Part shown: in pieces, positions 61,840-64,000 of the stretch | Layout: each line of letters opens with the position of its first letter | Numbering within the stretch: position 1 is the stretch's first letter | NCBI GenBank assembly: GCA_964610505.1 | Contig: CAZSXU010000006.1 | Coordinates: 1 to 64,000, forward strand | Source: CAZSXU01 sp964610505 | Lineage (GTDB): Bacteria; Arandabacterota; Arandabacteria; JAGLYR01 | Reading direction: 5' to 3' | Length of the DNA stretch: 64,000 bases | Position numbers and translations under genes: made by a program | The notes under the pieces: model-generated | What the model saw: the letters and a program-made list of their open reading frames with translations, nothing else | What the model was told of the DNA's origin: nothing | The model's database searches: none

Positions 61840-62958
61840 ATGGATGACGGACATAGGGGTGAGAAGGAAGATCGGGCCCGAGCGTCAGCCTATGCGGATG
61901 CGGGTGTCGATACGGTGAAGGCGGACCGGGCCCTCGGGAGTCTGATCCATTGGGTAGGGAAAACCGGCTCGATCCGCGACGGCGTCGGGCGGCCGATGGT
62001 GAGCATCGGTTACTTCGCCACCGTGATCCGTTTGACGGACACGATGGGTCTCGCCATCTCGACCGACGGCGTGGGAACCAAACTTCTCGTCGCCCAACAG
62101 ATGAATCGCTATGATGGCGTCGGGATCGATTGCGTGGCCATGAACGTGAACGACGTCCTCTGCATCGGAGCGGAGCCCCTGGCCATGGTCGACTACCTGG
62201 CCGTCGAAGAACCCGACGCGGAGATGCTCTCCCGGATCGGGGAGAGTCTATACCGGGGCGCCGAGCAGGCCCGCATCGTGATTCCCGGCGGCGAGCTGGC
62301 GCAGGTCCGGGAAATGCTCTGCGGCGCAGCCGAGGGGCGGGCCTTCGATCTTGTCGGCACGTGTGTGGGAACCGTGTCCCTGGATCACATTCTGGTCGGA
62401 GGCGATCTGGTGGGCGGGGACGCCGTCATCGGCCTGGCGTCCAGCGGCCTCCACTCCAACGGATTCACGCTGGCCCGCAGAGTGATCGATCGGGCCGGTT
62501 GGAGTCTCGATCGTCACGTCGATGAGCTGGACCGCTCGATCGGCGAGGCACTCCTCGAACCGACCACAATTTACGTCCCCCAAGTCGAGGCGCTGGCGGC
62601 TGCCGGGATTCGTCCCAAGGCCTTGATCCATGTGACCGGCGATGGCCTCCTGAATCTGGCTCGTGTCGAGAGTCCAGCGAGTTTCGCGCTCGATGCGCTG
62701 CCTGAGCCCCCGCCCATCTTCCGTTTGATCCAGGATCTTGGGAAGATACGGAGCTCTGAAATGTACGCCGCCTTCAACATGGGGATCGGGTTCTGTGTGA
62801 TCTGCTCGGAGGGAGAGAGCGAAGCCTGTGTGGATGCGCTGAGAAGAACCGGAGTGAAAGCGTGGCGCCTGGGTACGGTAGTGGCCGACGGCGGCCGAGA
62901 GGTGAAGCTTCCGGGGGTGGGAATCACCGGCCGGGGAAAGCGATTTCGCAGCATCTGA
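61840..62958 (+). CDS. purM: Phosphoribosylformylglycinamidine cyclo-ligase
   Basis: 372 residues; ATG 61840 with GGGAGGAAACC immediately before. AIR synthetase, the fifth step of purine synthesis: it closes the imidazole ring using ATP. Family motifs: AYADAGVDTVKADRAL at the start, LAISTDGVGTKLLVA, GIDCVAMNVNDVLCIGAEPLAMVDYLAVE, GLASSGLHSNGFTLARRV and HVTGDGLLNLAR. It is about 25 residues longer than the E. coli enzyme, mainly at the N-terminus. No other pur gene is adjacent. Confidence 0.95.
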   Translation: MDDGHRGEKEDRARASAYADAGVDTVKADRALGSLIHWVGKTGSIRDGVGRPMVSIGYFATVIRLTDTMGLAISTDGVGTKLLVAQQMNRYDGVGIDCVAMNVNDVLCIGAEPLAMVDYLAVEEPDAEMLSRIGESLYRGAEQARIVIPGGELAQVREMLCGAAEGRAFDLVGTCVGTVSLDHILVGGDLVGGDAVIGLASSGLHSNGFTLARRVIDRAGWSLDRHVDELDRSIGEALLEPTTIYVPQVEALAAAGIRPKALIHVTGDGLLNLARVESPASFALDALPEPPPIFRLIQDLGKIRSSEMYAAFNMGIGFCVICSEGESEACVDALRRTGVKAWRLGTVVADGGREVKLPGVGITGRGKRFRSI

Positions 62959-63052
62959 ACCGACCGGGGCAATGTCAGGATGGTCTCAAGCCGCAAGGGA
63001 AATCAACCGATAAAAGGGGGTGATGAGCAAGAACCGTGAAGGAGAGCGCAGC

Positions 63053-63616
63053 ATGAGCGTCAGAAACGCCAAAAAGGTGGTTAAACAGGTGCGGAAACTC
63101 CAAGATATCATGAAGGGCGTCGCCAACCCCTCCGCGGAAGTGTTTACACCGGTCCTCTGTGACCTCGGACAGCTGGTGCGGGAGGCGGCCGCGTTTCTCC
63201 AACCGCTCTCTCCCCAAGTCAAGTTGACCGCGCGCGTGGCGCCCGACTTGCCCAAAACCCATGCCGATCCCGACCAGATCCAACAGATGATCGTCAATCT
63301 CCATGACAACTCGGTCGAAGCGATGACGGAAAGCGGCACGGAGTCCGGCGGCATCGATATCTCCGTGATGTGGAATCCCGAGGAGTCGGTGATCGTGATC
63401 ATCTACTCCGATGACGGCCCCGGCATTCCCGATGATGCCGTTCCGAACGTGTTCGAGCCGGGATTCACGACGAAGGAGAACACAGAGGGGGTCGGGCTCA
63501 CCGAGTGCCGGGTGGTGGCCATCAACCACAGCGGGGACATTGTCTGCAAGCCCGGCCAGAGTAGCGGCGTGCTGTTCAGCATTCGAATTCCGATCGTGGA
63601 GAATCCGCCCCAGTAG
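63053..63616 (+). CDS. Stand-alone HATPase_c protein (histidine-kinase-like ATPase without phosphoacceptor domain)
   Basis: 187 residues from ATG 63053 (GGAG eight bases upstream); ATG 63023 and GTG 63020 are possible but have the GGGGG site too close. The Bergerat fold is recognisable: DPDQIQQMIVNLHDNSVEAM (N box), DDGPGIPDDAVPNVFEPGFTTK (G1/F) and GVGLTECRVVAINHSG (G2). No DHp helix with phosphoryl His and no membrane part is visible. It could pair with another protein that carries the His, or act as an anti-sigma-like or ATP-binding partner. Followed by a strong terminator. Confidence 0.78.
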   Translation: MSVRNAKKVVKQVRKLQDIMKGVANPSAEVFTPVLCDLGQLVREAAAFLQPLSPQVKLTARVAPDLPKTHADPDQIQQMIVNLHDNSVEAMTESGTESGGIDISVMWNPEESVIVIIYSDDGPGIPDDAVPNVFEPGFTTKENTEGVGLTECRVVAINHSGDIVCKPGQSSGVLFSIRIPIVENPPQ

Positions 63617-63643
63617 GCCGCCCGTCGATAACGAAAGACAACG

Positions 63644-63679
63644 CCCCGGTGGTCCCCCGACCGCCGGGGTTTCTTATTG
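63644..63679 (+). terminator. Intrinsic terminator of the HATPase gene
   Basis: CCCCGGTGGTC (63644-63654) and GACCGCCGGGG (63659-63669) make an 11-bp stem with a 4-base loop, followed by TTTCTTATT. Confidence 0.9.
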
Positions 63680-63692
63680 TGGGACGCCGGGG

Positions 63693-63925
63693 CGGCCACA
63701 GATTGCACAGATTTCACGGATGGGAGGGGCAAGCCCCCTCCGGGCGCCAGGCCGGCAGTAGCCGCCCGCACCGCCGTTCGCCCTGAGCCTGTCGAAGGGT
63801 GAGCGGCCGCCGATTCCCCGCCCCCGATTTCCCCCGGTCCTGCTCTCCTAGAATGCAGTTGTCCAGGCACTCCGCACTTAGTACTCTGTACTTCCTACTG
63901 TTCCGTGGACTCGGTACTTCTGTGT
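63693..63925 (+). repeat. Cluster of short dispersed motifs
   Basis: Three unrelated motifs lie in a row: GGCCACAGATTGCACAGATT plus TCACGGAT (63692-63720); the palindromic CCGTTCGCCCTGAGCCTGTC followed by GAAGGGTGAGCGG (63774-63806), a sequence type seen in many unrelated bacterial genomes; and a GTACTCTGTACTTCCTACTG stretch (63880-63900). No gene is present between 63617 and 63959. Confidence 0.7.
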
Positions 63926-63959
63926 CCCAGTTGCGAGACACAACAGGGAGGGACGCCGC

Positions 63960-64000
63960 ATGAAACTCGCGAGCACGTCCAGGAAAGTTGAGCGTCTGGG
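63960..64000 (+). CDS. Start of an unidentified gene, cut by the window end
   Basis: ATG 63960 follows GGGAGGG at seven bases. Only 13 codons are visible (MKLASTSRKVERL), too few to name. Confidence 0.45.
   Translation, partial: MKLASTSRKVERL

Overview
The window is GC-rich, double-membrane bacterial DNA. It contains a TonB-dependent receptor, an outer-membrane barrel, lipoproteins and a GT9 heptosyltransferase-like enzyme. Five large exported proteins end in the same FlgD-like Ig / 'PNPFNP' C-terminal domain (1506-3131, 3142-5781, 19658-22066, 26217-28457, 40983-44168). That combination points to the FCB superphylum or a nearby candidate phylum such as Eisenbacteria or Krumholzibacteriota; this placement is inference. 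A run of Ns at 28567-28665 shows a scaffold, probably metagenome-derived.

Layout. 1-5781: three secreted proteins (propeller-like, M23-like, gingipain-like). 5907-8530: a predicted PPi-dependent phosphofructokinase, a GT9 enzyme and a 56-residue histone-fold protein missed by a 60-codon cutoff. 9136-13088: PqqD-like protein, M29 aminopeptidase, lipoprotein and TonB receptor. 13279-14767: pyruvoyl arginine decarboxylase plus agmatinase (arginine to putrescine). 14892-28457: barrel, radical SAM, sulfatase-like, subtilase, M16 pair, ThyX, CehA/McbA-type hydrolase. 28730-36611: PFOR and PEP synthase flanking a redoxin lipoprotein. 36904-45079: beta-helix protein, histidine kinase, a cohesin-like lipoprotein next to a dockerin-bearing secreted protein, and small genes. 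45275-52669: rhomboid, two lipoproteins with in-frame TGA, PhzF and DUF1028. 53043-64000: MutY, a DUF2089 operon, DUF362 ferredoxin, the ResB/CcsA cytochrome c pair, a MASE3-PAS protein, PurM and a HATPase protein.

Main discovery: evidence for selenocysteine in three exported proteins. (i) A TlpA-like lipoprotein has TGA exactly at the first Cys of its CxxC motif (33718-33720; UGGC), followed by an 8-bp hairpin with a G-first loop. (ii, iii) Two separately encoded lipoproteins (46327-46863 and 47796-50000) share a C-terminal EAE/CBM6-like domain. Both carry in-frame TGA at the same aligned position in a C-x-U motif, homology continues for about 50 codons past the TGA, and each has a hairpin 29-30 nt downstream whose stem covaries between the two genes. 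TGA is an ordinary stop elsewhere here, so general reassignment is not the explanation. I know of no described selenoprotein family of this kind.

Non-coding DNA is full of dispersed repeats: a 120-bp element with nested inverted repeats (four copies), a 268-bp tandem unit, and several short motifs. Metabolically, PPi-PFK, PFOR and PEP synthase suggest a reversible, energy-saving glycolysis/gluconeogenesis.
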